From Azoarcus sp. DN11 (GTDB taxonomy: Bacteria > Pseudomonadota > Gammaproteobacteria > Burkholderiales > Rhodocyclaceae), in the NCBI RefSeq assembly GCF_003628555.1, contig NZ_CP021731.1, positions 4,216,001-4,280,000 of the forward strand: 64,000 nt of DNA. Reading direction: 5' to 3'. The notes beneath the pieces were generated by a model. The model searched no databases. It was not told the DNA's origin and saw nothing but the letters and a program-made list of their open reading frames with translations. This document shows positions 46,001 to 54,128 of this stretch, one piece after another (within the stretch, counting starts at the first letter, position 1; the number at the start of each line of letters is the position of its first letter). A program made the translations under genes and the position numbers.

Positions 46001-46299
46001 TTCTCGCCGCCGTTGGCTTTCAGCAGGTCGATCATGTACTTGAAGAATTCGACGTGGCCGCCCTGGTAGCTGGTGATCGCGATGCCCTGCACGTCTTCCT
46101 GCAGCGCCGCGTTGACGATCTCGCCGACCGAGCGGTTGTGGCCCAGGTGGATGACCTCGGAGCCGGTCGATTGCAGAATCCGCCGCATGATGTTGATCGA
46201 CGCGTCGTGGCCGTCGAAGAGCGCCGCCGCGGTGACGAAACGCACCTTGTGCTGCGGCTTGTAGGCGACGAGCTTCTTGGCTTCGCTGAGATTGGTCAT
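43021..46299 (-). CDS. icmF: Fused isobutyryl-CoA mutase (IcmF): B12, G-protein and mutase domains
   Basis: 1092 aa. Residues 1-150 bind adenosylcobalamin ([18 protein letters not shown] with His31; [10 protein letters not shown]). A MeaB-like GTPase chaperone follows with P-loop GTGGAGKSS at 215-223 and [10 protein letters not shown]. The C-terminal ~550 residues form the mutase barrel, with [37 protein letters not shown] and [19 protein letters not shown]. IcmF interconverts isobutyryl-CoA and n-butyryl-CoA, and some forms act on isovaleryl- or pivalyl-CoA. The start at 46299 ([20 protein letters not shown]) matches the family. Divergent from an AraC regulator that probably controls it. Confidence 0.95.
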   Translation of the reverse strand: MTNLSEAKKLVAYKPQHKVRFVTAAALFDGHDASINIMRRILQSTGSEVIHLGHNRSVGEIVNAALQEDVQGIAITSYQGGHVEFFKYMIDLLKANGGENIKVFGGGGGVIVPSEIKELHDYGVTRIYSPEDGAIMGLQGMINDLVAKSDQDLTSAAPKSADEVFRQLTGGERKAQLRNLSRIITALENGAYGDDVRKALVEAAAKIKTPTLGITGTGGAGKSSLTDELVRRFRLDHNDKLRIGIVSIDPSRKRTGGALLGDRIRMNAIEHENIFMRSLATRDTGSEISAALPEVIAAAKLAGFDLVIVETSGIGQGNAAIVPFVDLSLYVMTPEFGAASQLEKIDMLDFADFVAINKFDRKGAEDALRDVRKQYQRNRELFSTPTDDMPVFGTMAARFNDDGITALYQAIFPRLVEKGLKAKPGSLPKVATKASSRGRAIVPAERVRYLAEIADTVRDYHTHIQQQARVARERQSLKIAKALFEQCGKDAGSFAELIDWKDGELTPTAKKLLDMWPKTKELYAADEYVVKIRDKEIRTKLTSDSLSGTRIRKVSLPNFDDEGETLKFLMKENVPGSFPYTAGVFAFKREGEDPTRMFAGEGDAFRTNRRFKKVSEGMPAHRLSTAFDSVTLYGCDPDLRPDIYGKIGNSGVSIATLDDMKVLYDGFDLCAPSTSVSMTINGPAPIILACFFNTAMDQQVAKFRADNGREPTETEFQKIKEWTLSSVRGTVQADILKEDQGQNTCIFSTEFALKMMGDIQEYFVHHKVQNFYSVSISGYHIAEAGANPISQLAFTLSNGFTYVESYLARGMHIDDFAPNLSFFFSNGMDPEYSVIGRVARRIWAVAMKNKYGANERSQKLKYHVQTSGRSLHAQEMDFNDIRTTLQALIAIYDNCNSLHTNAYDEAITTPTEESVRRAMAIQLIINREWGLAKNENPNQGAFIIDELTDLVEEAVLKEFEAIASRGGVLGAMETGYQRGKIQEESLYYEHKKHDGSYPIIGVNTFLNPKGQAQQEIELARSTEEEKQGQLTRLADFHARNKNEASKWQAKLRQTVIENGNVFEVLVDAVRYCSLGQITSALYEVGGQYRRSM

Positions 46300-46450
46300 G
46301 CCTTCTTCCCTCTGGTTGGCGCCCGGGCGGCGCTCGGTCATGTTGTGGGCTTAATGGTAGAAGGCGGACGGGGCGATTTCCATTGTGCGTGCCGACGACA
46401 ATCGTGCAAAATCCGCCAATCGCTCATCCACCCGCCCCGGACACGTCCGC

Positions 46451-47542
46451 ATGCCCGTACCTCTGCCGCCCTCCGCTGCCGATGCGGCGCCGCTTCGCCC
46501 GAAGCGCGCGACCGTGGCCATGGGTTTCGTGACCGGCATGCTTGCGGGCCTGCCACGCCAGGGCCGCGACGCAGCCCCCTTCCTCGCCGCGGCGGGCATC
46601 GAGCTTGCAGACCCCGCCACGCGCGTGCCGATCGACCGCTACGCGCGGCTCTACAACGACATCACGCGCGCGCTCGACGACGAGGGCTTCGCGCTCTTTG
46701 GACAGCCGATGCGCCGCGGCAGCTTCGAGTTCCTGTGCCGCGGCATGCTCGGCGCGGCGACGCTGGGCGACGCCCTCGACCGTGCGGCGCGCTTCCTGCG
46801 CATCGTCCTGCCCGACATGGCGGTGAGCGTGCGCCGCGCGGAGGCCCCCGACGACGAGCGCGCCGAGCTGCGCATCTCCGAGACGCGCCGCCTCACCGAC
46901 TGGCGCGGCGACCCCGCGCGCGTGTTCGCGTTCGAATGGCTGCTGCGGCTGATCCACGCGGTGTCGTGCTGGCTGGTCGGCCGCGGCCTCGCGCTGGACT
47001 CGGTGCATTTCCCCTACCCGCGTCCGGCGCACGCCGACGACTACGCGCTCGTCTACACCGAGCATTCCTACTTCGACGCCGGCACGCTGGTCGCCCGCCT
47101 GCGCGACAACCTGCTCGACTTGCCGGTGCGGCGCGACGAAGCGGCGCTGAGCGCCTTCCTTGACGGCGCACCGGGCAAGATCTCGATGCTTTACCGGCGT
47201 GACCGCGACATGGTGCTGCGGGTGCGCGACCTGCTGCGCGACGCGTTGCCGGAAAACCTCGCGCTGGAAGACGTCGCCGCGCGCCTGCATCTTTCGCCGC
47301 GCACGCTGCACCGCCGTCTCGACGATGAAGGCGCGACCTTCCGCTCGATCAAGGACGCGCTGCGGCGCGACATCGCGTTGTCACGCCTGACCAAGACGCA
47401 GCAGCCGGTCGCCACGATCGCGGCCGAACTGGGCTACGCCGACACCTCCGCCTTCTACCGCGCCTGCGTGTCGTGGACGGGGCTGTCGCCCGAACGCTTC
47501 CGCCAGCAGCTCCAGCATCACGTGATCAACCGCCGCCCCTAG
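46451..47542 (+). CDS. AraC-family transcriptional regulator (arabinose-binding-like N-terminus)
   Basis: About 363 aa from ATG at 46451; an upstream in-frame ATG at 46385 would add 22 residues. The N-terminal two-thirds match the AraC regulators of the OruR/ArgR-like type (VTGMLAGLPRQGRD, PIDRYARLYNDITRALDDEG, GSFEFLCRGMLGAATLGDAL). The C-terminal helix-turn-helix reads LEDVAARLHLSPRTLHRRLD and ELGYADTSAFYRACVSWTGLSPERFR. It is divergent from icmF with a ~150-base shared promoter region, so it is the probable regulator of acyl-CoA mutase expression. The inducer is not evident. Confidence 0.88.
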   Translation: MPVPLPPSAADAAPLRPKRATVAMGFVTGMLAGLPRQGRDAAPFLAAAGIELADPATRVPIDRYARLYNDITRALDDEGFALFGQPMRRGSFEFLCRGMLGAATLGDALDRAARFLRIVLPDMAVSVRRAEAPDDERAELRISETRRLTDWRGDPARVFAFEWLLRLIHAVSCWLVGRGLALDSVHFPYPRPAHADDYALVYTEHSYFDAGTLVARLRDNLLDLPVRRDEAALSAFLDGAPGKISMLYRRDRDMVLRVRDLLRDALPENLALEDVAARLHLSPRTLHRRLDDEGATFRSIKDALRRDIALSRLTKTQQPVATIAAELGYADTSAFYRACVSWTGLSPERFRQQLQHHVINRRP

Positions 47543-47624
47543 GGGATTGTCGCGCGGGCGTGCCCGCTTCCTATCACCATGTCCTGCTCTAGAATGGTAC
47601 AGACGCCGCCGAGAGACCCGCCCG

Positions 47625-49736
47625 ATGCTCCGTAACCCGCCACCGACCGAGAGCGCCAAACCGCCGCCACGCATGTCCTCGCACGAGCTGCGGCGCTACG
47701 ACCTGCTGCTCGCCGGCCTCGACCTCCTCGACCAGGCCATCGCGGTGTTCGATGCGACGCCCAAGCTCGTCACCTGGAACAAGGCGATGCTGCGCCTGCT
47801 CGATTTTCCCGAGAGCATGGTGCGCGTCGGCACCCCGTTCGAGGAGTTCGCGCGCTTCAACGCCGAGCGCGGCGAATACGGCGAAGGCGACGTCGACCGG
47901 CTCGTCGCCGAACGCCTCGCCGCCGCGCGTGCCTTCCTGCCGCACTATGCCGAGCGCGAACGGCCGAACGGCAAGATCCTCGCGATCCGCGGCGTGCCGA
48001 TTCCCAACCTCGGCTTCGTCTCGCTGTGGACCGACATCACCGAGCAGCGCCGCGCCCAGGAGGTGATCCACCAGCAGAATCTGGAGCTCGAAGCCCGCGT
48101 GAGGGCACGCACGCAGGAGCTCGAGGACGCCAACGCGCGGCTCGCGCACGCCAACGCCGAGATCGACCAGATCGCCGGCGCGCTGCGCCATAGCGAGGAG
48201 AAGCTCAAGACCATCATCGACTCGATCCCCGCGTTGATCGCCTACGTCGGGCGCAACGAGGTGTACCAGTTCGCGAACCGCGGCTATGCGGAGTGGTTCG
48301 GACTGACGAAGGAGGAGATCGTCGGGCGCAGCATCGCGAGCGTGTTCGGCGCCGAGCTCTACCCGGTCGTCGTGAAGCAGCTGGCGATCGTCGACCGCGG
48401 CGAACGCGTCAGCTACGAGTACGCGCGCAAGCTCGCCAACGGCCGCATGGCGCATGCGCGCAGCGTGATCGTGCCGGAGATGTCGGCGCGGGGCGAGGTG
48501 CTGGGCTATTTCGTGCTGTCGACCGACATCACCGAGCAGAAGGCGAGCCAGGCCGCGCTGATCCAGGCGCAGAAGATGGAGGCGGTGGGCCAGCTCACCG
48601 GCGGGCTCGCGCACGACTTCAACAACCTGCTGACGATCATCATCGGCAACCTCGCGGCGCTGCAGTCACGGGTCGCGCCCGGCGCGCTCGCCGAGCACCT
48701 CGATCCGGCGCTGCGCGCCGCGCGCCGCGGGGCGGAGCTCATCAAGCGCCTGTTGACCTTCTCGCGCGGCCAGGCGCTGGAACCGCGTGCGGTCGAGGTC
48801 GGCGCGCTGGTACATGACATGGCGCAACTGCTCGCCCGCTCGCTCACCGAGAACGTGCGCCTGCACACGCAGGCGCCGCCGGCACCGCTGCACGCCTTCG
48901 TCGATGCGCACCAGCTCGAGAACGCGCTGCTGAACCTCGCGCTCAACGCGCGCGACGCGATGCCCGACGGCGGCGACCTGACGATCGCGATCGGCGAACG
49001 CCGCATCGACGAGGGCGTCGCCGCGCTCGTGGAACTGCCGGCGGGCGACTACGTGCAGATCGACGTCACCGACACCGGCAGCGGCATCGCACCGGAGCTG
49101 CTGCCACGCCTCTTCGAGCCCTTCTTCACCACCAAGCCCTTCGGGCGCGGCAGCGGGCTGGGCCTGGCGATGGTGTACGGCTTCGTGCGCCAGTCCGGCG
49201 GCAACATCCGCATCCGCAGCACGCCGGGCCAGGGCACGACCGTCACTTTCGTGCTGCCGCGCGCGCAAGCCCTGGTGACACCCGACGAGCAGAACACGGC
49301 CGTGGCGGTGACGGGCGCGGGCCGCCGCGTGGCCGGCCCCGTACTGCTGGTCGAGGACGAGCCTGAGGTGCGGCGCGTCATCCGCCTGCAGCTCACCGCG
49401 CTGGGCCACACGGTGATCGAGGCGGCCGACGGCGTCGAAGCCTGGCTGCTGCTCGAGGCGGTGTCCGACATCGCGCTCCTCGTCACCGACACCATCATGC
49501 CCGGCGGCATCGGCGGGCGCGAGCTCGCGACGCGCACGCGCGCCTTGCGTCCGGACATGCCCATCCTCATGATTACCGGCTACGCGAGCGACAACGCGCT
49601 CGCCGGCACCGCCGAGCTCGACGTGCCCGTGCTGCGCAAGCCCTTCGACCAGGCCGCGCTCGCCGCCGCGATCGAGGCGCTGCTTGAACACACCACAACG
49701 ACGCCCACCCCGGGAGAGGAAGCCCCCGACCGATGA
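47625..49736 (+). CDS. Soluble hybrid histidine kinase (PAS-PAS-HisKA-HATPase-REC)
   Basis: 703 aa without membrane helices. PAS domains: LDLLDQAIAVFDATPKLVTW near residue 30 and KTIIDSIPALIAYVGRNEVY near 200, joined by a long coiled coil rich in Glu/Ala/Arg. Kinase: AVGQLTGGLAHDFNNLLTII with the H-box histidine near residue 330, and DTGSGIAPELLPRLFEPFFT plus GSGLGLAMVYGF in the ATPase domain. A C-terminal receiver starts VLLVEDEPEVRRVI and carries VTDTIMPGGIGG. The start at 47625 (MLRNPPPTESAKPP) is chosen for proximity to the fold. It overlaps the next gene by ATGA, so the two form a phosphorelay. Confidence 0.9.
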   Translation: MLRNPPPTESAKPPPRMSSHELRRYDLLLAGLDLLDQAIAVFDATPKLVTWNKAMLRLLDFPESMVRVGTPFEEFARFNAERGEYGEGDVDRLVAERLAAARAFLPHYAERERPNGKILAIRGVPIPNLGFVSLWTDITEQRRAQEVIHQQNLELEARVRARTQELEDANARLAHANAEIDQIAGALRHSEEKLKTIIDSIPALIAYVGRNEVYQFANRGYAEWFGLTKEEIVGRSIASVFGAELYPVVVKQLAIVDRGERVSYEYARKLANGRMAHARSVIVPEMSARGEVLGYFVLSTDITEQKASQAALIQAQKMEAVGQLTGGLAHDFNNLLTIIIGNLAALQSRVAPGALAEHLDPALRAARRGAELIKRLLTFSRGQALEPRAVEVGALVHDMAQLLARSLTENVRLHTQAPPAPLHAFVDAHQLENALLNLALNARDAMPDGGDLTIAIGERRIDEGVAALVELPAGDYVQIDVTDTGSGIAPELLPRLFEPFFTTKPFGRGSGLGLAMVYGFVRQSGGNIRIRSTPGQGTTVTFVLPRAQALVTPDEQNTAVAVTGAGRRVAGPVLLVEDEPEVRRVIRLQLTALGHTVIEAADGVEAWLLLEAVSDIALLVTDTIMPGGIGGRELATRTRALRPDMPILMITGYASDNALAGTAELDVPVLRKPFDQAALAAAIEALLEHTTTTPTPGEEAPDR

Positions 49737-50470
49737 CCGGCCAAGAGACTTCGCCACCGCTGATCCTCGTGCTGGAAGACGAGCCCGACATCGCCCGCAT
49801 CATCTGCAGCGCGCTGTCCGGCTACGGCTTCCGCAGCGAACACCTGCGCACCGGGCGCGACCTGCTCGTGCGCGCACGCGAAACCTCGCCCGACCTCGTG
49901 ATCGTCGATCTCGGCCTGCCCGACATGGACGGCATGCAGGTCGTGCGCGAGCTGCAGGACGGCAGCCCCTGCGCGGTGCTCATCCTGACCGGTCGCAACG
50001 ACCTCACCGACCGCGTGCTGGGCCTTGAGCTGGGCGCCGACGACTACATCGTGAAGCCCTTCGAACCGCGCGAACTGGTCGCGCGCGTGCGCTCCATCCT
50101 GCGCCGCTACATGCGCCCCGCCGCGCCCGAGGCGCCCGGCGACACGACGCCGCCGGAGCGCAGCGTCGCTTGCTTCGGCGACTGGCGCTTCGACGCCGGG
50201 CGCCACTCGTTGGTGCACGCCGACGGCAGCGAAACCGCCCTGTCGTCGGCCGAAGCCGGCCTGCTGCTGACGCTGGTGCACCGCCCGAACAAGATCCTCA
50301 GCCGCGAACAGCTCCTCGGCGAGCGCGACGTCGATCCCTTCGACCGCAGCATCGACGTGCGCATCTCGCGCCTGCGCCGCAAGCTCGGCGACGATCCGCA
50401 CAGCCCCAGGCTGATCAAGACCGTCTACGGCGCAGGTTACCTGTTCTCCGCGCAGGTCAGCTGGGAGTAG
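49733..50470 (+). CDS. OmpR/PhoB-family response regulator
   Basis: 245 aa. Receiver: PLILVLEDEPDIARIICSAL, phosphoacceptor Asp in LVIVDLGLPDMDG, Lys in YIVKPFEPREL. C-terminal winged helix: SSAEAGLLLTLVHRPNKILS, RSIDVRISRLRRKLGDDPHS and LIKTVYGAGYLFSAQV. Translationally coupled to the hybrid kinase. Its 3' end overlaps the convergent zinc permease gene by 14 bases. Confidence 0.93.
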   Translation: MTGQETSPPLILVLEDEPDIARIICSALSGYGFRSEHLRTGRDLLVRARETSPDLVIVDLGLPDMDGMQVVRELQDGSPCAVLILTGRNDLTDRVLGLELGADDYIVKPFEPRELVARVRSILRRYMRPAAPEAPGDTTPPERSVACFGDWRFDAGRHSLVHADGSETALSSAEAGLLLTLVHRPNKILSREQLLGERDVDPFDRSIDVRISRLRRKLGDDPHSPRLIKTVYGAGYLFSAQVSWE

Positions 50471-51245
50471 CGCCAGGCGCGCGCTCCATGCCCGGACGCG
50501 CGGCCAGCGCGCCCGCAAGCGAGCAGGCGGCGAGCGTCCACACGATCACCGCTCCCGACGGCAGGTCGAAGATCGCCGACAAGGCGAGGCCGAGCGCGTA
50601 GCCCGCCGCCCCGAGCGCGTAGGCGATGACGTAGCGCCGCGGGCCGTAATGCGCACGCGTGCCGAGCGCCGGGATGATCAGGCTCGAGAACACGAGGTAC
50701 ACGCCCACGAGCTGCACCGAGGCCGTGACCGCGAGCGCAAAGGCGCCGTAGAAGCCGAAGCGGCCGAGGCGCCGCACCCAGCCCAGGGCCATCGCAACGA
50801 CGAGCAGCGCCGTCACGGCGGCGAGCCACGCGAGCTGCGACGTGCCAACCCACAGGATCTGCCCGACGAGCAGGTCCTTCAGGTGCTCGCCGCCGTGCGG
50901 GTTGCCCGCGAGCAACAGGATGCCGGCGCAGGCGGCGAGGATGAACATCACGCCGATCAGCGCCTCCTGCTGGCGCGGCGCGCGCCGCTCGGTCCACGTG
51001 AGGAGCAGCGCGCCGAGGAGCGCCGCCGTCACCGCGGCGACCTGCACCGCGGCGCCGCCTTCCGGCATGCCCAGCGCGTCGGCGGCGATCACGCCCAGTC
51101 CGGCGATCTGCGCGATCGCGAGGTCGATGAAGACGATGCCGCGGTCGAGCACCTGGGTGCCGAGCGGCACGTGCGTCGCGAGCACCAGCAACCCGGCGGC
51201 GAGCGCCGGCCCGAGGATGCCCCAGTCGAGCGCGCCCCAGTTCAT
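50457..51245 (-). CDS. znuB: Metal (zinc/manganese) ABC transporter permease, ZnuB-like
   Basis: 262 aa, eight to nine membrane helices. ABC-3 family features: VFIDLAIAQIAGLGVIAADA, ACAGILLLAGNPHGGEHLKD and YLVFSSLIIPALGTRAHYG. It ends GATPS just before the stop. The start at 51245 overlaps the binding-protein stop by ATGA; the frame stays open upstream only because it runs through the binding-protein gene in another frame. It would form the channel for zinc import. No ATPase (ZnuC) gene is adjacent, which is unusual. Confidence 0.87.
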   Translation of the reverse strand: MNWGALDWGILGPALAAGLLVLATHVPLGTQVLDRGIVFIDLAIAQIAGLGVIAADALGMPEGGAAVQVAAVTAALLGALLLTWTERRAPRQQEALIGVMFILAACAGILLLAGNPHGGEHLKDLLVGQILWVGTSQLAWLAAVTALLVVAMALGWVRRLGRFGFYGAFALAVTASVQLVGVYLVFSSLIIPALGTRAHYGPRRYVIAYALGAAGYALGLALSAIFDLPSGAVIVWTLAACSLAGALAARPGMERAPGATPS

Positions 51246-52156
51246 CGCTTGCCTCCGGCGGCGAGCAGGCGGGCGACGGTGTCGTCGAAGAGGCCGAAGA
51301 GATCCTTCGCGCCGTCGGTGCCGCCCACGGTAAAGGGCAGCTTCACCGCGGGCACGCCGGCATTGGTCGTGAGCCAGTCGGAAGGGCGCGAATCCTGGTA
51401 CGCGGCGTAGATCACCATGCGCGCCGGCGTGCCCTTCAGCGTCGCCATCACGCCCTGCAGGTGCGAGGCCGTCGGCTCCACGCCGGGCTTGGGTTCGAGC
51501 ACCGCGACTTCCTTCAGGCCGAGCCAGTCGTACAGGTAGGTGAAGGCCTTGTGCTGCGACACCACCGGTGCGCCCTTGAGCGGCGCCGCCTGTGCGCTCC
51601 AGCGCGTCATCGCCTGCTGCCAGCGCTGCGCGAAGTCGGCCTGGCGCTTGGCGTAGTCTGCCGCGTGGGCCGGATCGACCTGTTGCAGGCGTGTGCCGAG
51701 CGCGGTCGCGACCAGGGCGATGTTGCGCGGGTCGGTCTGGATGTGGGGGTTGCCGGCGGCGTGCACGTCGCCCTGCGCGCGGTCGAGCTGGCCGGGCACG
51801 TCGAGCTTGCGCACGTAGTCGGCCGCCGCGAAATTGCCCGGCTGGCCAGACTGCACCCTGGCGTTGCCCGACTGCTGCAGCAGCACCGGCAGCCAGCCGA
51901 TCTCCAGCTCGGCGCCGGTGCACACGACGAGGTCGGCATTGCGCGCACGCGCGATCAGGCTGGGCTTGGCCTGGATCTGGTGCGGGTCCTGCAGCGCGGT
52001 CGTGGCGACCGACACCTCGACCAGGTTGCCGCCGAGTTCCTCGGCGAGTGCGCCCCATTCGGGCTCGCAGGCAAAGACGCGCAGCGCCGCGCTGGCGGGA
52101 TCCGCGAGCAGCGCCAGCGGCGCAACAAGCAGGGCAAAGAGGGTCTTGCGGTTCAT
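51242..52156 (-). CDS. znuA: Periplasmic zinc-binding protein, ZnuA-like
   Basis: 304 aa with signal peptide MNRKTLFALLVAPLALLADP. The mature cluster A-I binding protein has metal ligand candidates in TALQDPHQIQ (His), AAGNPHIQTDPRN (His) and VVSQHKAFTYLYDWLGL (His), plus the late Asp in GLFDDTVARLL. The His-rich acidic loop typical of many ZnuA proteins is lacking, so it could belong to the Zn/Mn A-I group more broadly. The ATG at 52156 is chosen for its signal peptide. Coupled to the permease by ATGA. Confidence 0.86.
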   Translation of the reverse strand: MNRKTLFALLVAPLALLADPASAALRVFACEPEWGALAEELGGNLVEVSVATTALQDPHQIQAKPSLIARARNADLVVCTGAELEIGWLPVLLQQSGNARVQSGQPGNFAAADYVRKLDVPGQLDRAQGDVHAAGNPHIQTDPRNIALVATALGTRLQQVDPAHAADYAKRQADFAQRWQQAMTRWSAQAAPLKGAPVVSQHKAFTYLYDWLGLKEVAVLEPKPGVEPTASHLQGVMATLKGTPARMVIYAAYQDSRPSDWLTTNAGVPAVKLPFTVGGTDGAKDLFGLFDDTVARLLAAGGKR

Positions 52157-52185
52157 GGTGGTTTTCTCCTGCACCGGTGCGGGCA

Positions 52186-53574
52186 TCAGTAGCTGTGGGC
52201 GCCGTGCGCGCCGAGGCTCATCTGGTACTGGACGAAGAACTGGTTGTCGGCGACGCCGTCGCGGGAGCGGTCCCGCGCGAACTGCAGGCGCACGCGCGAG
52301 AACTCGCTCGGGCTGTAGTCGAACATCAGGCTGTTCTTGTGCGGATGGAAGGCCCGGTCGGCGAAGGCCAGCGTGCTGCCGTCGAAGCCGGGCGCGCCGG
52401 AGTCGAGCCGTTCGGTGCGCAGACCGACGCGCCAGCCCGGCATGAACTGCCAGATGCCCTGCAGATACCAGCCCGACTGGGCGACGCGGAAGCCGCCGCT
52501 GCGGTCGGCGTTACCGACATCGAACACCAGGTCGCCGTCGCGCGTGCTGTGCAGGTATTCGCCCTGCAGCTTGAAGTTGGTGCGCGTCGCGTTGCCGTTG
52601 GGCGCCCATTTCCACACGGCGTCGGCAATCCACACGCGCGTCCTGCCGGTGAAGGCGTTGGTGACCGCATTGCCGGCCGCATCGGTCGCATCGAGCGCCT
52701 GACCGTCCGCCTTCGCGTGCAGCAGCGACACGCCGGCGCGCCAGCTGTGGCTCGCACCGATGTCGCCGCCGGTGTGCGCAGTCAGCGCGACCATGCCGGC
52801 GCCGTTGCGCGAGGTGTCGGTGCCCGGAAAACTGCGGCCGCGCCCGGCTTCGGCGCCGAGTTCGAGATATTGGTCGATCGGCGCGAGCCAGGTCAGCTGC
52901 ACGCCGTCGTCACCGAACTGCGTTCCGAGCATCGCCTGATAGGCGAGCGGGTTATCGACGAAATCCCAGGTGTGCGAATGCTGCGAATTGAGATAGCCGA
53001 CGCCGGAGAAGAAGCGCCCGGCCTTCAGCGACATGCCGTGCCCGAGCGAAGTCGTCTGGACATAGGCCTCCTCGACCGACACCTTGTTGTCCGGATGAAG
53101 CGAAATGTTGGCCGCCCCGCGCCACCACGGGTCGATGCTGGCCGACAGGCCCAGTTCGGTTTCCGCGAGGCTGAAACCGCGGGTTCCGGGGCCGGCTTCG
53201 GCATCCCCGGGCAGCGGGAAGCCGGCGATGGCGAAGTTCTTCGGGTCCTTCGAGGTCCGCGTGTAGAGGCCCGACAGGATCAGCGAGATCGCGGGGTTGA
53301 AGGCGTTGGCGCCGCCGCCCGCACCGGCCGGTGGCGGCACGTTGGCGACCGGGGCGGGAACGGGGGGCGCCGCGGCAGCATGGGCGGCGGCTTCGGCCGC
53401 CTGCAGGCGCTGTTCCATCGCCTGCAGGCGCGCCTCGTAGGCGGCGCGCAGCGCGTCGATTTCCTGGCGCAGCGCGGCAAGGTCGGATGCCGTGCCCGGG
53501 GACGGCGGGGCGGCCAGCGCGCAGGCCGGCACGCCCAGGGCGAGCGCGAGGCTCGCCGGCAAGAGCTTGTACAT
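52186..53574 (-). CDS. Outer-membrane porin-like protein of the zinc locus
   Basis: 462 aa. Signal peptide MYKLLPASLALALGVPACAL with ALA cleavage, then a coiled-coil (DLAALRQEIDALRAAYEARL, EQRLQAAEAAAHAAA), a Pro/Ala/Gly linker and a beta-barrel with many Trp/Tyr strands (WRGAANISLHPDNKVSVEEA, LKAGRFFSGVGYLNSQHSH). The barrel contains several HSH/HPH/HAHS-like clusters, ending LGAHGAHSY. Transcribed with ZnuA/ZnuB, it probably helps zinc cross the outer membrane. No TonB box is visible. Naming is by context and architecture. Confidence 0.72.
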   Translation of the reverse strand: MYKLLPASLALALGVPACALAAPPSPGTASDLAALRQEIDALRAAYEARLQAMEQRLQAAEAAAHAAAAPPVPAPVANVPPPAGAGGGANAFNPAISLILSGLYTRTSKDPKNFAIAGFPLPGDAEAGPGTRGFSLAETELGLSASIDPWWRGAANISLHPDNKVSVEEAYVQTTSLGHGMSLKAGRFFSGVGYLNSQHSHTWDFVDNPLAYQAMLGTQFGDDGVQLTWLAPIDQYLELGAEAGRGRSFPGTDTSRNGAGMVALTAHTGGDIGASHSWRAGVSLLHAKADGQALDATDAAGNAVTNAFTGRTRVWIADAVWKWAPNGNATRTNFKLQGEYLHSTRDGDLVFDVGNADRSGGFRVAQSGWYLQGIWQFMPGWRVGLRTERLDSGAPGFDGSTLAFADRAFHPHKNSLMFDYSPSEFSRVRLQFARDRSRDGVADNQFFVQYQMSLGAHGAHSY

Positions 53575-53647
53575 GGATTTCCTTCTCCAGCAGAAATGTC
53601 GAGGCAGGCCCGTCCGCGGCGCGGCGGAAGAGCCCGAGTGACCACGA

Positions 53648-54007
53648 TCAACACTGAACGGAGAAGGGGGGCGCGCGGCTGAGGTAGGCCCGCGCCGGCG
53701 ACGGCGGACGTGCGGTATCGAGCGCCGTTTGCGGGATTTCCTGCCGGGCAGTCAGCTCCGGCAGCGGTGGCGACGCGCCACGCAGGCCGCCGGCGCCGAT
53801 CGCGGCAGAAATCAGGCACAGGTCGCACGCGGCCTCGGGCAAGCCCTTGTCGCGCCCGGCCTGGCGGGTCCATTCCCCGCCCGTGTGCGATACCGCGTGA
53901 CACATCGCCGCCAGCTGCCCGACGGGCAACAGCAGGGCGAGCCACAGCAGCCACGCGAAATGGCGCGGAGCGTTGCGGCGAAGCGATGCAGGATCGACGG
54001 CAAACAC
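53648..54007 (-). CDS. Small secreted/membrane Cys- and His-containing protein
   Basis: Up to 119 aa; the start is uncertain (GTG at 54007 is the longest). A hydrophobic segment FAWLLWLALLLPVGQLAAMC is followed by HAVSHTGGE and CDLCLISAAIGAGG, where CDLC and nearby His could bind metal. It resembles small DUF2946-like proteins found with metal-uptake genes. It is first in the minus-strand run ahead of the porin, ZnuA and ZnuB and may belong to the same zinc-responsive unit, but its function is unknown. Confidence 0.55.
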   Translation of the reverse strand: MFAVDPASLRRNAPRHFAWLLWLALLLPVGQLAAMCHAVSHTGGEWTRQAGRDKGLPEAACDLCLISAAIGAGGLRGASPPLPELTARQEIPQTALDTARPPSPARAYLSRAPPFSVQC

Positions 54008-54128
54008 CGGTGATTCTCAGCCGAATTGCTTCACGAGGGGGAACCGGAATGGCGAAGCCCGGATTCTAGCGGCCATTCGCGTCGCGCGGCACACCCTCCG
54101 GCGTGATCATGCGGAACGGCGGGCACGC

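Noticed and set aside
51246..52058. Upstream extension of the zinc permease frame to give a 533-residue protein
   Set aside because: The extra part is the binding-protein gene read in another frame; the permease has a proper ATG coupled to the binding-protein stop.
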